A stretch of DNA of 64,000 nt. Origin: Lacrimispora algidixylanolytica. Its GTDB lineage: Bacteria > Bacillota > Clostridia > Lachnospirales > Lachnospiraceae. The stretch covers positions 1-64,000 of the forward strand of contig NZ_MCIA01000032.1 in assembly GCF_003609635.1 (NCBI RefSeq), given 5' to 3'. Below the pieces are notes generated by a model. That model was not told the origin of the DNA. It searched no databases and was given only the letters and a program-made list of their open reading frames with translations. This document shows positions 17,717 to 28,441 of this stretch, one piece after another (position 1 is the first letter of the stretch; each line of letters opens with the position of its first letter). The position numbers and the translations under genes were made by a program.

Positions 17717-18286
17717 TTATTCATTTGCTAACGCATTATCCTTTGAAATTGAAGATTTCTTTTCTGAAATTTTTAAAATAATGCTATCTGTTTCCACTTG
17801 CAATTCAATGTTTTCGTTTGAGAATTCCGGAATGTCTTTGACCGCTATGGTTGTTCCAACCGCTTTACCTTCTAGATCTACTGTAATAGTATCAATCATA
17901 TCTTTTGGTAAAGAGGCATATGGAATCTCCATTAACATTTTATCCAAAACACCGGTGACAACATCACTATTTTCTAAAATGATGTGTGCTACACTATTAA
18001 CTTTTGTTTGTGGGTCCAATGCCTGAAAATCAATATGCTCGACTTTACCATTAGCAAAGTATTTGTCCTTAATCTGTGTGATTATGTTTTGGTCATCTAA
18101 TTTAAGTTGAACCTTGCTTCCCAGCCGTAGTACTCGAAGCAGTTTGTCGGCAGTTTTTTGTTCCATCTGAATCGAGATAGTATTGGCAAGTCCGCCTCCA
18201 TATACACAGCAAGGTACAATGCCTTTTCTTCGCAATTGCTTTGCCTTTAATTGTTCATTACGTTTTTCCACAGTAATAATATCCAT
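17717..18286 (-). CDS. ctc: Ribosomal protein L25/general stress protein Ctc
   Basis: A two-domain L25 (TL5/Ctc type) protein that binds 5S rRNA in the large ribosomal subunit. The N-terminal ~90 residues form the L25 5S-binding barrel (KRNEQLKAKQLRRKGIVPCCVYGG; KVEHIDFQAL). The rest is the C-terminal beta domain (TVDLEGKAVGTTIAVKDIPEF). Its 189 residues are normal for Ctc proteins, while the stand-alone enterobacterial L25 is only ~95. It is transcribed alone on the minus strand from a clear promoter. A large hairpin in the leader could attenuate transcription. The AGGAGG site before ATG supports the start. Confidence 0.88.
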   Translation of the reverse strand: MDIITVEKRNEQLKAKQLRRKGIVPCCVYGGGLANTISIQMEQKTADKLLRVLRLGSKVQLKLDDQNIITQIKDKYFANGKVEHIDFQALDPQTKVNSVAHIILENSDVVTGVLDKMLMEIPYASLPKDMIDTITVDLEGKAVGTTIAVKDIPEFSNENIELQVETDSIILKISEKKSSISKDNALANE

Positions 18287-18332
18287 TGTGATCCTCCTTG
18301 TGAATTGTATGGTATAAAATAGCCTGTTACTG

Positions 18333-18392
18333 AAAAAGAAGGGCTTTCATTGTTTCATCCTAAAATGAAACTAAGAAAAGCCCTTCTTCAAA
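18333..18392 (-). terminator. Leader attenuator hairpin of ctc
   Basis: Between the ctc promoter and start codon, on the minus strand GAAGAAGGGCTTT and AAAGCCCTTCTTTTTC pair, enclosing a smaller GTTTCAT/ATGAAAC stem. The 3' arm runs into TTCTTTTTC, so it can act as an intrinsic terminator inside the leader. This suggests premature termination control, perhaps autoregulation (inference). Confidence 0.65.
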
Positions 18393-18421
18393 AGACGGTT
18401 CTTTTATATCCAATTAATAGT

Positions 18422-18450
18422 ATTATACCATATGTGACGGATAAAAGCAA
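18422..18450 (-). promoter_or_regulatory. Promoter of ctc
   Basis: On the minus strand TTGCTT (18450-18445) and TATAAT (18427-18422) are 17 bases apart. The transcript would start near 18414, giving a leader of about 130 bases. Confidence 0.55.
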
Positions 18451-18623
18451 GTCTATTGTGGGAGAAGTCTGTTGTTTGGAAGATTATTATTATTCGTGTC
18501 GAGAAAAAAACAGTTATTTTTCCTCTGATAGTGTTATTTGTTATAAATGTAGTGTTGCAACTACACATTTTATCCACGTGAAAAATTAAGAGCATTTTGG
18601 ACGAATAAAAATGAAGTTCTTTC

Positions 18624-18664
18624 TTGACATGATATAACATTATGATATATTATAATGTTATATC
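18624..18664 (+). promoter_or_regulatory. Promoter and perfect palindromic operator of the padR operon
   Basis: TTGACA lies at 18624-18629, with a likely -10 TATATT at 18646-18651. A perfect 13-bp inverted repeat, GATATAACATTAT (18631-18643) and ATAATGTTATATC (18652-18664), has an 8-base centre and covers the -10 region. Autorepression by the PadR protein encoded just downstream is the simple reading. Confidence 0.65.
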
Positions 18665-18682
18665 AGAAACAGAGGTGCACCC

Positions 18683-19264
18683 ATGAAAGAGAACACAGGA
18701 AAATCCAAATATGTAATGCTTGGAATGCTTGCGCTCACGCCCCAGACTGGCTATACGATTAAAAAATGGCTGGAGAATGAGTACAGTCATTTCTGGCAGG
18801 AAAGCTATGGGCAGATTTATCCCACCCTTAAAAAGCTTGTAGAAGAGGGTCTTGCAGTCAGCTCACATAATTCAGAACATGGTAACGGGAGGGGGCAGAT
18901 TATATATACCATTACAGAACCAGGTAAAAAGGAGCTGTCTGACTGGCTTTCCAAAGCGCCTGAGATTGAAAAATTTAGATATGAAATCTTGCTTAAAATA
19001 TCATTTGGAGATAATACCACAAAAGAAGTGCTTCTTGGACATCTGGATGAATTTATGAAAAGGAATGAGAAGCTCCTTGAGGATATGAACGGTTATATGG
19101 AAGAGATGGAGGGAGAAAAAGGACAGAATTTTGACTGCACCTACAGCAAATTGACAGCTCTTTGCGGCATTCATCTGTATTCTGCTATGAAGGCTTGGGC
19201 CATTGAAGCAAAGGGTATAATTTCTGCGAAAGGGGAAAAGAACCATGAGACAAAGAATACGTAA
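18683..19264 (+). CDS. PadR-family transcriptional regulator
   Basis: A 193-residue PadR protein with an N-terminal winged helix (YVMLGMLALTPQTGYTIKKW; SYGQIYPTLKKLVEEGL; GRGQIIYTITEPGKKEL) and a C-terminal helical Vir-type dimer domain (residues about 95-180). It would sense an unknown signal and repress its own operon through the palindrome over its promoter. The next gene, a membrane polyferredoxin, starts 20 bases before this gene's stop, so they are translated as a coupled unit. The pairing with electron-transfer genes suggests a redox-related inducer (inference). Confidence 0.87.
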   Translation: MKENTGKSKYVMLGMLALTPQTGYTIKKWLENEYSHFWQESYGQIYPTLKKLVEEGLAVSSHNSEHGNGRGQIIYTITEPGKKELSDWLSKAPEIEKFRYEILLKISFGDNTTKEVLLGHLDEFMKRNEKLLEDMNGYMEEMEGEKGQNFDCTYSKLTALCGIHLYSAMKAWAIEAKGIISAKGEKNHETKNT

Positions 19265-19961
19265 AGGCATACTTGCATTTTCGGTGTTAATGTTTCCACT
19301 AACTTTTTTCTTTTTATCACCTTATGTCATTGTTTTGTCTGCCACTACAGGTGTGATAAATGGCAGTGCCATGGTATTTGGCTTCCTTCTATTATGTTCC
19401 ATTTTATTTAGCCGTATCTACTGTGGCTGGATTTGCCCCGGCGGAGCAGTCCAGGACCTTATCTCTGGCGCAAATAAAAGAAACTGGAATAGCAAAGGGA
19501 AAAACCTGTCAAAATACATAATCTGGGCTGTGTGGTTTTCTTTTATTCTGTTTCTCTGGATAAAACATCGTCCCTTAAAGGGAGAGTTCTTGTATTTATA
19601 TCAGATGGATGGGCAATATATGATGATATATGCCATTGTTATGACGATTATATACCTGTTTACAATTAGTACGGGAAGACGGGGAATGTGCCATAGTCTT
19701 TGTTGGATGGCTCCTTTTATGGTCATAGGAGAAACGATTTCCGATTTTCTACACATCCCAAGGTTCAGGCTTAAACCCAATCCCGATTCTTGTGTTTCCT
19801 GCAAAAAGTGTACAAAAGAATGTCCCATGGGGTTAGACGTTTCCCATATGGTAAAGTCTGGTAATATGGATTCAAAAGAATGCATAAGCTGCTTGGCGTG
19901 TGTTGATATTTGTCCGAAACAGGCCATCGGTTTTGGAATATCAAAAAAGCGAACCCATTAA
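19245..19961 (+). CDS. NapH/YccM-type membrane polyferredoxin
   Basis: A membrane iron-sulfur protein of 238 residues. The N-terminal part has four or five hydrophobic helices with two conserved CxxxCP-like clusters (YCGWICPGGAVQDL; MCHSLCWMAPF), typical of NapH/RnfE-like 4Fe-4S proteins. The C-terminus carries two [4Fe-4S] ferredoxin motifs (CVSCKKCTKECP; CISCLACVDICP). It likely passes electrons across or along the membrane between quinone-like or ferredoxin pools. It overlaps padR upstream and is followed after 36 bases by a flavodoxin, which may be its soluble partner. Confidence 0.83.
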   Translation: MRQRIRKGILAFSVLMFPLTFFFLSPYVIVLSATTGVINGSAMVFGFLLLCSILFSRIYCGWICPGGAVQDLISGANKRNWNSKGKNLSKYIIWAVWFSFILFLWIKHRPLKGEFLYLYQMDGQYMMIYAIVMTIIYLFTISTGRRGMCHSLCWMAPFMVIGETISDFLHIPRFRLKPNPDSCVSCKKCTKECPMGLDVSHMVKSGNMDSKECISCLACVDICPKQAIGFGISKKRTH

Positions 19962-19997
19962 TATAGAATAGAAAATGATTGAAAGAAGGAGAATGCT

Positions 19998-20489
19998 ATG
20001 AAAGCTTTAGTAGTGTATTTTTCATTTGAGGGTAATACAAAATTAGTTGCAAAAAAGATATCAGAGACAATAAACGCCGATCTTGTGGAGCTCAAGACCA
20101 GTAAGGTTTATCCCAAAGAAGGCATTGGAAAGTTTTTTTGGGGTGGAAAAAGTGTTATCTTCGGTGAGAAACCGGAGTTGATCAATCAACCCATTGATAT
20201 GAAACAGTATGATGTTATTATAATCGGTACACCAGTGTGGGCAGGAACTTTTGCACCGCCTATAAAAAGCCTGATCAGTCAGTATCCCATCCAGGGAAAA
20301 AAGATAGGGATGTTTGCATGTCATGGCGGTGGGGGAGCTGCAAAGTGTTTTGAAAAGCTAAAGAAAGCTCTTCCGGGAAATGAGTTTCTAAGTGTGATTG
20401 ATTTTGTTGAACCACTCAGGAAATCCGATGGGAATACAACTAAGGCAATAAAATGGGCAGAGGGGTTAAATATTTCAAAAGATATCTAA
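19998..20489 (+). CDS. Flavodoxin-like FMN protein
   Basis: A 163-residue flavodoxin fold. It begins with the phosphate-binding loop FSFEGNTKLVAKKI (the SxxGNT pattern, here FEGNTK) and has the isoalloxazine-side motif GTPVWAGTFAPPIKS, typical of Flavodoxin_4/WrbA-like small electron carriers. It is the last gene of the padR operon, closed by a terminator at 20556. It probably serves as electron donor or acceptor for the polyferredoxin upstream (inference from adjacency). Confidence 0.84.
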   Translation: MKALVVYFSFEGNTKLVAKKISETINADLVELKTSKVYPKEGIGKFFWGGKSVIFGEKPELINQPIDMKQYDVIIIGTPVWAGTFAPPIKSLISQYPIQGKKIGMFACHGGGGAAKCFEKLKKALPGNEFLSVIDFVEPLRKSDGNTTKAIKWAEGLNISKDI

Positions 20490-20555
20490 AGCGCAATCTG
20501 CTATGGTAGCTGGACTATTATAAGGATAATCAAATAGAATCAAATGGTATGATAG

Positions 20556-20587
20556 GCCCTCACAGAAAAGTGCGGGCTTTTTTTGTA
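20556..20587 (+). terminator. Terminator of the padR-polyferredoxin-flavodoxin operon
   Basis: GCCC..CAC and GTG..GGGC pair with a one-base mismatch around AGAAAA. A run of seven T follows. Confidence 0.75.
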
Positions 20588-20616
20588 CCTATTTAACAAG
20601 AAGTTATAATATATAA

Positions 20617-20769
20617 ATTCTTATTATAGGAGATGAGCTTCATCAAGAATACCATAAAGAATTTGATAGCCCTCTATTTAGTTATCTCGACGGGCTAAAC
20701 GACAATGAATTAAAACTCATTCAGGAGTTCTTAAAACATGCAAATCAATTAATTGCCAATCATTTTTAA
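20617..20769 (+). pseudogene. 3' remnant of a small regulator-like gene (possibly MarR family)
   Basis: An open frame between stops encodes about 50 residues ending SYLDGLNDNELKLIQEFLKH and ANQLIANHF, with no start codon except ATT. The pattern LNDNELKLIQEFLKHAN resembles the last helices of MarR-type regulators. There is no DNA-binding part upstream; a terminator and a stop codon are there instead. It looks like the tail of a deleted gene. The family call is tentative. Confidence 0.4.
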
Positions 20770-20846
20770 TGATTTTAGGAAAGGGAACAATACCTGCATA
20801 CTTTCCTTGAAAATACAGAGACTATGGAAGAATAGGAGGTATTATC

Positions 20847-21062
20847 ATGGCAAAAGCAGGAATGAGAAGACCAAGTCCCTATGATTCCAACAATCATGGA
20901 ACAGAAAATCATGAAAAAATGCACCGTCCCAAAAATGAACAAGCTCAGGTACCAGAAATTCAGGGAGCTGCAAAAAATGGGGATGAAAAGGCTGGTCCTA
21001 TTAATGCACCTAACTGGGCAAGAGATGATTATAAAACGGGCAACAAGCATGATGGAGAATAA
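20847..21062 (+). CDS. Small hydrophilic protein of unknown function (71 aa)
   Basis: A very hydrophilic 71-residue protein, rich in Asn, Lys, Glu, Pro and His (MAKAGMRRPSPYDSNNHGTE; VPEIQGAAKNGDEKAGPINA). There is no membrane segment and no cysteine, and it is probably disordered. It has a strong AGGAGG site 7 bases before ATG and a good terminator right after the stop, so I consider it a real gene. I recognise the MRRPSP and VPEIQG style from small clostridial proteins of unknown role but cannot name a function. Confidence 0.7.
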   Translation: MAKAGMRRPSPYDSNNHGTENHEKMHRPKNEQAQVPEIQGAAKNGDEKAGPINAPNWARDDYKTGNKHDGE

Positions 21063-21075
21063 TTTTAGGGATATA

Positions 21076-21110
21076 GAAAAAGCGGCTGAATTTCTTCAGT
21101 CGCTTTTTCT
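21076..21110 (+). terminator. Terminator of the 71-aa gene
   Basis: GAAAAAGCGGCTGAA and TTCAGTCGCTTTTTC pair around three bases with one G-U, followed by T. Confidence 0.8.
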
Positions 21111-21491
21111 ATCATGCGTAGTATCTGCAAAAAACTTACAGATGCTTTTTATATTTGGTAGAAATATATCAGAATTACAACTAGGCCTATGAACTAGATA
21201 TAAAAACACATTTTTTAATAAATTAAGTTAAAAATATTAACCCCCGAAACAATAATCTTGAACATCAGCAATTCCCCAAATTTTACTTGCTAAACCTATA
21301 TTAGAAAATGTGATTTTATACATTAAAGACCGTTGTAAATTGATAGGCGTTAATTAAATGCTTTCTTTTGTTTTCTCCTTTCTTAAGCGTTACAATGGGC
21401 TTTAAATGAATAAAATTTTGCAACGGTTGTTATTTTATATTAATCGATAAAAATAAATGTGTCAGTACAAATTTATAAAAATAATTAACGG
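21111..21491. other. AT-rich intergenic stretch
   Basis: About 380 bases with stops in all frames and no convincing hairpin or ORF. I see nothing identifiable until the promoter at 21492. Confidence 0.4.
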
Positions 21492-21520
21492 TTGACTATA
21501 ATTGTTACTATGTGTATAAT
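21492..21520 (+). promoter_or_regulatory. Promoter of the 30-aa membrane peptide gene
   Basis: TTGACT (21492-21497) and TATAAT (21515-21520) with a 17-base spacer, about 35 bases before a small gene with a GGAGG site. Confidence 0.65.
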
Positions 21521-21554
21521 ATGCTTTAGTGATAGTAAAAATGGAGGTATTCCG

Positions 21555-21647
21555 ATGGAATTTATAAAAATAGTCATTAGCTTTGTATTGGGAATTACAC
21601 TATTCTTTTTAGGAATTAGAGAATTTAATAAACATAAAAGAAAATAA
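21555..21647 (+). CDS. Small single-span membrane protein (30 aa)
   Basis: A 30-residue ORF: one hydrophobic helix (FIKIVISFVLGITLFFLGI) followed by a basic tail (REFNKHKRK). This predicts an N-out/C-in single-pass membrane peptide by the positive-inside rule. It has a consensus promoter with 17-base spacing and a TGGAGG site 8 bases from the ATG, which together make it more credible than a chance ORF. There is no neighbour within 200 bases to suggest a partner. It could be a stress-related small membrane protein or the membrane toxin of a type I pair; I saw no clear antisense RNA gene. Confidence 0.55.
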   Translation: MEFIKIVISFVLGITLFFLGIREFNKHKRK

Positions 21648-21776
21648 AACAGATCCAAGAGTGTAAACTGACAGAAAGACTTTTTTATGTGGTAAAAACA
21701 ATATAGCTATAAAATAATTTAAACTTTAGCATTTGCAGTTTATGTTCCTAATTGGAACTTAACAATAAATAAAGAA

Positions 21777-21816
21777 CGTGTTGCAAAACCGTTTGTAAAA
21801 ACAGTTTTGCAACACG
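21777..21816 (-). terminator. Strong hairpin ending the BlaI-like gene
   Basis: CGTGTTGCAAAACCGTTT and AAACAGTTTTGCAACACG pair over 18 positions with one mismatch around GTAA. On the minus strand it is followed by TTCTTTATTTATT, so it serves the minus-strand gene. Confidence 0.75.
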
Positions 21817-21858
21817 CCCTTCCTAGCTAATATACAAAACATTACAATAAATAAGCAG

Positions 21859-22344
21859 CTAATGGTTATTGTGGTCAGAATGCTCCAAGTTGTTATCATC
21901 AATTGGTCTCCTAACATTTTTCTCTTGCGCTTGTTTATATTGAGCTTTTTTTATTTCTATCAACTTTTCTAATTCGTCTAAGGTTTCCTTATCAATATTT
22001 TCGCCTTCAGACTTAATTAATGTTGATACCAAATTTGGGATATCGGACTTACTTTCCTTTGGAGAATAATATTGGGAGAATTGCATAAAAGCATAATCAT
22101 TCGAACTGATAGCAGGTTTGTATTTACGCGCAGTTGTCTTAAAGACTTTTGTATAGGAAGCTACTGCAACCGCATTTTTTGATAGAAGAGATTGAAGAGC
22201 ATTCTGTATACTAAAGATACTAAATTTGTTATCTCCGATGAATTCAAAGATTTCCGAGGCAGTCAATGCTCTATCTGACTCCCATAAAATATACATTACT
22301 TTCAGTTCTCTATTAGTAAATTTAATTAATGACACAGTAGTCAC
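21859..22344 (-). CDS. BlaI/MecI/CopY-family repressor
   Basis: A 161-residue protein whose first ~75 residues form the winged helix of the penicillinase-repressor family (FTNRELKVMYILWESDRALT; SIQNALQSLLSKNAVAV). The C-terminal part is charged and ends in an Asn/His-rich tail (DDNNLEHSDHNNH) that might bind metal (inference). No BlaR1-type sensor protease or CopA gene is adjacent, so it is an orphan. Its neighbour on the same strand upstream is a membrane protein of the ferric-reductase-like type, separated by 280 bases. Its target is unknown. Confidence 0.78.
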   Translation of the reverse strand: MTTVSLIKFTNRELKVMYILWESDRALTASEIFEFIGDNKFSIFSIQNALQSLLSKNAVAVASYTKVFKTTARKYKPAISSNDYAFMQFSQYYSPKESKSDIPNLVSTLIKSEGENIDKETLDELEKLIEIKKAQYKQAQEKNVRRPIDDNNLEHSDHNNH

Positions 22345-22624
22345 CTCGCTGATTATATGAATGGATTAAGTATAAATTGATTTATCTATATTGTCAACCG
22401 ATGATAAATAAGTTAATAGAGCGTAAAACCAATAGATTAATTAAAACCGATACGAAGCAGACATATTTTTCCTTTACATGGAGGGGCCGGCAGAACCTAA
22501 AGGTCCTGCCGGCTGAAGTATGAAAAAGTATATTATAAAAAGGTTTCTCACCTCTTGTGTCTCTAACTATACTTGGAAAGTGTGACGGGATTTTGATAGA
22601 TGTGTGAAGAGATTGTGAAAGGTA
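22345..22624. other. Intergenic region with GC-rich hairpin
   Basis: It contains GCCGGCAGAACC and GGTCCTGCCGGC (near 22487-22514), a stem with one mismatch around TAAA. It probably ends the membrane protein transcript on the minus strand, but no T-run follows. The rest is AT-rich and should hold the BlaI-like gene's promoter. Confidence 0.4.
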
Positions 22625-23347
22625 CTAATTCCTTGCTTTGTCCAGTCGGTATTTTCTTACTCTTAAAATCAGATATCCACCGAATACCAAGTTATAGACA
22701 ACAATCGTTATCACATAATTTACCCGATAAAACATACTTATTTCTGAGGCAGGATCAAAAGATTTTATGATGGAGGGAATAAAGAGTACCATCAGATATA
22801 TGTAGAGCAGTGCAAACCACGGATAAGCAAGCCGCTGAACCTTCTTCCATACCTGCGGTTTCATCTTACGACGAACCTTTATAAAAGAAGTTACCATTAA
22901 TAGTATCATAATAGAAAACAAAGGAGCCGTGATAATCAGTGCAATGATTCCCCTAAGATCCAGTTCTTTGGGACTGTTGAACAAAGTTGGAATGTAATAT
23001 GCTCCATAGGCAAAGGAATGAGCCAATGTAATCAGGCAGGCGATAATAGATAAATACCCTCGAATTGGCATCAAAGCCTTAACGACTTTACTTTTACGAT
23101 CCAAAGCACCAATATACATGACGATTACAAATAAGGCAGTAGAAAAGGCGCCTCTCCAAAAGACTGAAATAATATAAGTATAGGTCCATTCTGGAAAGAC
23201 GGAGTAAAGATCCATTATCTTGTAGCATGCGCAAAATGCAATGATTGCTACGGAAAGAACGTAAAAAACGCCTGGGTGTTTTTTGATTGCACCTTTGCAA
23301 AGAAAAACAAATAGAACAGCTTCCAATAGTGCGATTAAAAATATCAT
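22625..23347 (-). CDS. Multi-span membrane protein, ferric-reductase/MsrQ-like
   Basis: About 240 residues with six or seven hydrophobic helices. Conserved-looking elements PIRGYLSIIACLITLAHSFAYG (first 20 residues suffice for recognition) and WKKVQRLAYPWFALLYIYL resemble the heme-binding helices of ferric reductase-like/YedZ (MsrQ) proteins. The histidines there (LAHSF) would be heme ligand candidates. Only a few histidines are present, so heme binding is uncertain. I start at ATG 23347, which has CTCCTTT complementarity (AAAGGAG) upstream, rather than the longer reading. No MsrP partner is adjacent. Function inferred weakly: membrane electron transfer. Confidence 0.6.
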   Translation of the reverse strand: MIFLIALLEAVLFVFLCKGAIKKHPGVFYVLSVAIIAFCACYKIMDLYSVFPEWTYTYIISVFWRGAFSTALFVIVMYIGALDRKSKVVKALMPIRGYLSIIACLITLAHSFAYGAYYIPTLFNSPKELDLRGIIALIITAPLFSIMILLMVTSFIKVRRKMKPQVWKKVQRLAYPWFALLYIYLMVLFIPSIIKSFDPASEISMFYRVNYVITIVVYNLVFGGYLILRVRKYRLDKARN

Positions 23348-23541
23348 TGATTTGAATTCTCCTTTAGGATGTTGCAGTTTCATACTGCAAATAATAGTTA
23401 GTCAAAACTAACAAAATAGGTATAGCACAAGCGAAGCCATGCGTCAAGTTTTTTATTGCATAATAGTACCTGAATAATTCGGTGGAGAATTGAAACACTA
23501 ATCTTAAATAAAAATAATCAATAAGACAGGAGGGAATCACA

Positions 23542-23844
23542 ATGCAAGATAACAAATTTCTTAGTACAGCAAATGATCTTCCAATGATGGCACTGAAAGA
23601 AATTCCAGAACCAAACGCAGATGCTAAGCAGATCGTCGCATTAGTAAAGGAAAGCGGTCGGGTCACCGGATATAAGCTATCCGATGGAAGAATTCTTAAT
23701 AAGGAAAACGGAGTAGAGCTAGCAAAGCAGGGTGGCATACAAGGTGTGGGAGTTTCCTCCAGAAATGGAAGTGAGTATTTAAAATCTCTTCCTGATGGCA
23801 GTGAAAGCAATAATTTAAGCAGTTTACCGTCTGTCACAAATTAA
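23542..23844 (+). CDS. DUF3892 domain protein
   Basis: A 100-residue soluble protein with a single DUF3892 domain: IVALVKESGRVTGYKLSDGR, then ELAKQGGIQGVGVSSRNG and the ending YLKSLPDGSESNNLSSLP. The family is common in Firmicutes, often in one or two copies, and has no known role. It has a strong GGAGGG site before the ATG and divergent orientation from the membrane protein upstream. Nothing in the context points to a function. Confidence 0.8.
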   Translation: MQDNKFLSTANDLPMMALKEIPEPNADAKQIVALVKESGRVTGYKLSDGRILNKENGVELAKQGGIQGVGVSSRNGSEYLKSLPDGSESNNLSSLPSVTN

Positions 23845-23897
23845 AATTGGTAATTAGTAATAATGAATAGTAATTTATAGAAACTCTAAAAAATATG

Positions 23898-23926
23898 TTG
23901 CTAAAATTGCTTTGTTCCACTATACT
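23898..23926 (+). promoter_or_regulatory. Promoter of the beta-glucoside operon
   Basis: TTGCTA (23898-23903) and TATACT (23921-23926) with a 17-base spacer, ten bases before the RAT element. Confidence 0.55.
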
Positions 23927-23935
23927 ATAGTCAGT

Positions 23936-23965
23936 GGATGGTGATTGCGCTAGCAAGCTATACCT
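23936..23965 (+). promoter_or_regulatory. Ribonucleic antiterminator (RAT) for the LicT/BglG protein
   Basis: The sequence starts GGATGGTGATTGC and ends GCAAGCTATACCT, close to the GGATTGTTACTGC...GCAGGCAAAACC consensus of RAT sites, with the same two-bulge stem. Its 3' end overlaps the terminator's 5' arm. Antiterminator binding would therefore prevent terminator folding (established mechanism for BglG/SacY/LicT). Confidence 0.85.
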
Positions 23966-24024
23966 GTTTATTATGTTATTTTGGCTTTTTTAGCCTATAA
24001 TAGCATAGTAAGCAGGTTTTTTTT
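23962..24024 (+). terminator. Leader terminator of the beta-glucoside operon
   Basis: ACCTGTTTATTATGTTATTT and the complementary arm ending AGCATAGTAAGCAGGT form a long interrupted stem with an inner GGC/GCC hairpin. It is followed by eight T (24017-24024). It is alternative to the RAT fold. Confidence 0.85.
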
Positions 24025-24078
24025 CGCTAAAGGCAGAATTTTAAAGATGATTTATCACAAGAGATAGGGGTGAAGACC

Positions 24079-28273
<4,195 letters not shown>

Positions 28274-28282
28274 ACCCATAAT

Positions 28283-28334
28283 GGCAGGGAAGGGGTGGAT
28301 CCGTTTTGCATCCATTCCAGCCCTGCCTTTTTTT
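28283..28334 (+). terminator. Terminator of the beta-glucoside operon
   Basis: GGCAGGG and CCCTGCC close a larger hairpin that also pairs GGGTGGAT-type sequence with ATCCATTCC. A run of seven T follows. Confidence 0.8.
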
Positions 28335-28441
28335 ATGGAGTGTCTGACTGACTGTCACTGGGGCAAAAGGGAACAACTAGATAGGATCAATGATCTGCAA
28401 TCAGCTTTGTCAAAATCAATGATAAATAGGGGTAAAGCGAG

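Noticed and set aside
18350-18589. Plus-strand 79-aa ORF across the ctc leader
   Set aside because: It reads through the attenuator hairpin and promoter of ctc, has no ribosome binding site and no protein-like composition.
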